Below the pieces are notes generated by a model that was given only the letters and a program-made list of their open reading frames with translations, was not told where the DNA came from and ran no database searches. From Pseudomonadota bacterium (GTDB lineage Bacteria; Desulfobacterota; Desulfovibrionia; Desulfovibrionales; Desulfovibrionaceae), in contig JAHIUD010000021.1 in the NCBI GenBank assembly GCA_018817515.1, positions 60,582 through 124,581 on the forward strand: 64,000 nt of DNA, read 5' to 3'. The first letter of the stretch is position 1. The number at the start of each line of letters is the position of its first letter. The position numbers were made by a program, and so were the translations under genes. This document shows, piece by piece, positions 62,195 through 64,000 of the stretch.

Positions 62195-64000
62195 GGCTTC
62201 ACCTCAGACTTCAAGGCGACAGGCTCCATGACCCGGCGGTCCAGGTACACCAGCAGCCCGCGCGGATCCTTGCCCAGCGCCTGCGGAAGCTGACGCGCGA
62301 GCCTGAGGTAGGCCCGCAGCTGCATCGCGTGCTCCGCTTTGGCCTGGCCGGTCTTGAATTCCAGCACCACCGGGCCGCTTGGGGTGAAGTGCAGCAGGTC
62401 GGGCCGCTGGAACGCGTCGTCGTCGGTAAGGATCGTCAGCTCGCCCTGGCCCTGGCCCAGGTGGGGCCGCGCCTCGGGTCGAGTGAGCAGCCAGCGCAGC
62501 ATGTCCGCGACCTCAAGCCGAAGAGTCTGGCGGTCTTCGTTCGACAAGGCGCGCAACTCAGGAAATTCCTCCAGGGCCAGCGTGGCGGCGCGGTGGGCGT
62601 TGGCCTCGTCGTCGACCTCGGTCGTGCCTGAAATATCCCCAGGCCTACGCAGCAGCTCCACGGCCTTGTGCGCCACCTTGCCGCGCGCGCGACCGTCAAA
62701 GGCGGCGTCCTCCACGGCGTGGCGGAACACGCGCAGGCGCGGCAGCCAGGACTGGAACTCCGGTGGGGCTTCCCGTGGCAGGATGACCTCGACAGGGGCG
62801 GCTACAGGCAATGAAGCTAGCTCAAGGCTGGCCACGCATTCATCCGCGATCTTGCTCGCCGGGGGTTTGCCCAGGGTCAGTCCGGCCTCTTCCGGCGGGA
62901 TGTTCAGCAGGGTCTTGAGGATTGCCGGGACGGGCCCGGCGTTGCTGCGGCCGCCAGTGCTGCGCCCGGCGATGCTGTGACCACCGATGCCGGGCACGAA
63001 AACGTACAGTTCCTCTTCGGCGCGGGTCCAGGCCACGTAGAGCAGGTTCATCTGCTCCAGCAGCAGCGCGGCATTGCGCTGGTGGTAGGGCCGCCCCAGG
63101 GCCTTGGTGAGGCGCGTCAGCACGCGGTGGCCGTGCAGGTCCAGGGGCCGGTACTCGGCCATGCGCCCGGCGGACCAGTTGTGCAGCGGGATGATGGTCA
63201 CCGGGAACTGCAGGCCCTTGGCCTTGTGGATGGTCAGGATGCGGATGGCGTCCGCCGCCTCGGGCAGGGGGACTTTCTCCTCTACGCCCGCCTCGGCCCA
63301 GAACTCCAGGAACCGGGCCAGCGAGCCCAGGCCCTTGCTCTCGGCCAGGTGGATGACCTCCAGGAACCGGCGGACGTAGAGTTCCGCGCCGGGGTGGCGC
63401 CTGAGCACCTGGAAAGTGCTTAGCGCCGCCTGGGCCAGATCATAGGGCCGCATGAGCGCAGCGCGCTTCATGAATGGGGCGATGAGCAGCGCGTGTACCT
63501 CCGGGAAGTCCTTGCGGAAGCGTGAGAGCAGACCGGGCTTGGTATCGGCGCAGGCCCAGTCCAGGATGTCCGGCAGAGTGAGGCCGCTCTCGGGCAGGAA
63601 CAGTTCGCGCCCGCTGATGAGCTCGAAGAAGGCGGTGTCGTCGCCGGGGCAGTCGAGCACGCGCAAAAGCGCGGTCAGCTGGCGCACAAGCGGGTGCCGG
63701 GACAGGAGCAGGCTGTTCTCGGTGATGATGGGCAGGCCCTCGCGCACCAGGCGTTCGCAGACCAGGTCCGCGTGCTTGCCCGTGCGCACCAGCACGGCGA
63801 TGTCGCCCAGCCTGCGGCGCGGCAAAAGCTCCTCGCGCAGGGTCTGCACGAGGGCGTCCATGCTCTGGGCCTCCACCTCGGCGGCCTTGCCCGGCGGCAG
63901 CAGACGCACCTGAACGAGGCCTGGTTCGGGCCCCTGCTCTTGCGCGGGCTTGCCTGGCTTTGGCGGCGGCACCTGCTGGGCCGACCCGGCAAAGGCCGCG
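62191..64000 (-). CDS. addA: AddA-like helicase-nuclease subunit (5' end beyond window)
   Basis: About 603 C-terminal residues are visible; the frame is open at the right edge, and the ORF-track start at an internal GTG is an artefact. UvrD C-terminal motifs are present: AVLVRTGKHADLV, ILTIHKAKGLQFPVTIIP (motif V) and NLLYVAWTRAEEELYV (motif VI). A C-terminal RecB-like nuclease has VVLEFKTGQ. With AddB it processes double-strand breaks for RecA. The ATGA overlap with addB shows coupling. Confidence 0.88.
   Translation of the reverse strand, partial: AAFAGSAQQVPPPKPGKPAQEQGPEPGLVQVRLLPPGKAAEVEAQSMDALVQTLREELLPRRRLGDIAVLVRTGKHADLVCERLVREGLPIITENSLLLSRHPLVRQLTALLRVLDCPGDDTAFFELISGRELFLPESGLTLPDILDWACADTKPGLLSRFRKDFPEVHALLIAPFMKRAALMRPYDLAQAALSTFQVLRRHPGAELYVRRFLEVIHLAESKGLGSLARFLEFWAEAGVEEKVPLPEAADAIRILTIHKAKGLQFPVTIIPLHNWSAGRMAEYRPLDLHGHRVLTRLTKALGRPYHQRNAALLLEQMNLLYVAWTRAEEELYVFVPGIGGHSIAGRSTGGRSNAGPVPAILKTLLNIPPEEAGLTLGKPPASKIADECVASLELASLPVAAPVEVILPREAPPEFQSWLPRLRVFRHAVEDAAFDGRARGKVAHKAVELLRRPGDISGTTEVDDEANAHRAATLALEEFPELRALSNEDRQTLRLEVADMLRWLLTRPEARPHLGQGQGELTILTDDDAFQRPDLLHFTPSGPVVLEFKTGQAKAEHAMQLRAYLRLARQLPQALGKDPRGLLVYLDRRVMEPVALKSEVKP

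Noticed and set aside
1-64000. CRISPR array or transposon insertion sequences
   Set aside because: No regularly spaced direct repeats, no cas genes and no transposase motifs were found on either strand.

Overview
The window is about 64 kb of a high-GC chromosome that reads as a Desulfovibrionaceae-type sulfate reducer (class Desulfovibrionia). The basis is gene content, not a database match: a birA - pyruvate carboxylase - oversized PEP synthase cluster of the kind I recall from Desulfovibrio, an ANDYDYALAA tmRNA tag, a chemotaxis operon carrying a ParA-like ATPase, and many two-component and c-di-GMP proteins. Coding density is high, and long antisense shadow ORFs are common because of the GC content.

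Layout. 1-2.7 kb: an ECF-type cobalt/nickel transporter (cbiM-PDGLE fusion, cbiQ, cbiO; minus strand, cbiO cut by the window edge). 2.8-12.8 kb: cca, then a pyruvate node made of biotin ligase, a pyruvate carboxylase with a C-terminal zinc ribbon, and a 1198-residue PEP synthase. A near-identical 20-bp element occurs twice in the gap before the PEP synthase gene. 12.8-25.6 kb: a PilZ protein, an EamA exporter, a DUF4139 protein, motAB, a DUF900-like hydrolase, a beta-carbonic anhydrase, a large Cache-PAS-GGDEF-EAL protein and the ABC-F protein Uup.

25.67-32.34 kb is a genomic island integrated at the 3' end of ssrA (tmRNA). It has a P4-type integrase next to ssrA, an AlpA regulator, a Cys-rich phage-type protein, small membrane proteins, a stand-alone phage DNA-ligase N-terminal domain and internal noncoding repeats. 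It is bounded by imperfect direct repeats that hold the tmRNA terminator and a decayed copy of the ssrA 3' end. tmRNA and tRNA-Met(CAT) follow.

33-39.9 kb is housekeeping: lptF-lptG, engB, aroQ, efp, ftsK and tRNA-Pro(CGG). 40-49.1 kb is one chemosensory operon, cheB - HEAT-repeat protein - cheR - parA-like - cheW - cheY - cheA, closed by a strong terminator. CheA has two Hpt domains with the phosphorylatable His and a third, degenerate one. 49.1-55.7 kb: a membrane protein, a CpoB-like lipoprotein, dprA, a signalling trio (small protein, HDOD, degenerate GGDEF) and a Xer recombinase. 55.7-64 kb, minus strand: cyclophilin, nitronate monooxygenase, L-2-hydroxyglutarate oxidase-like protein, a PPC/DUF296 protein, and addB-addA (addA cut by the right edge).

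The least explained regions are the tmRNA island with its duplicated modules, the chemosensory operon with HEAT and ParA proteins, and the PEP synthase gene with its helical insertion and repeated upstream element.
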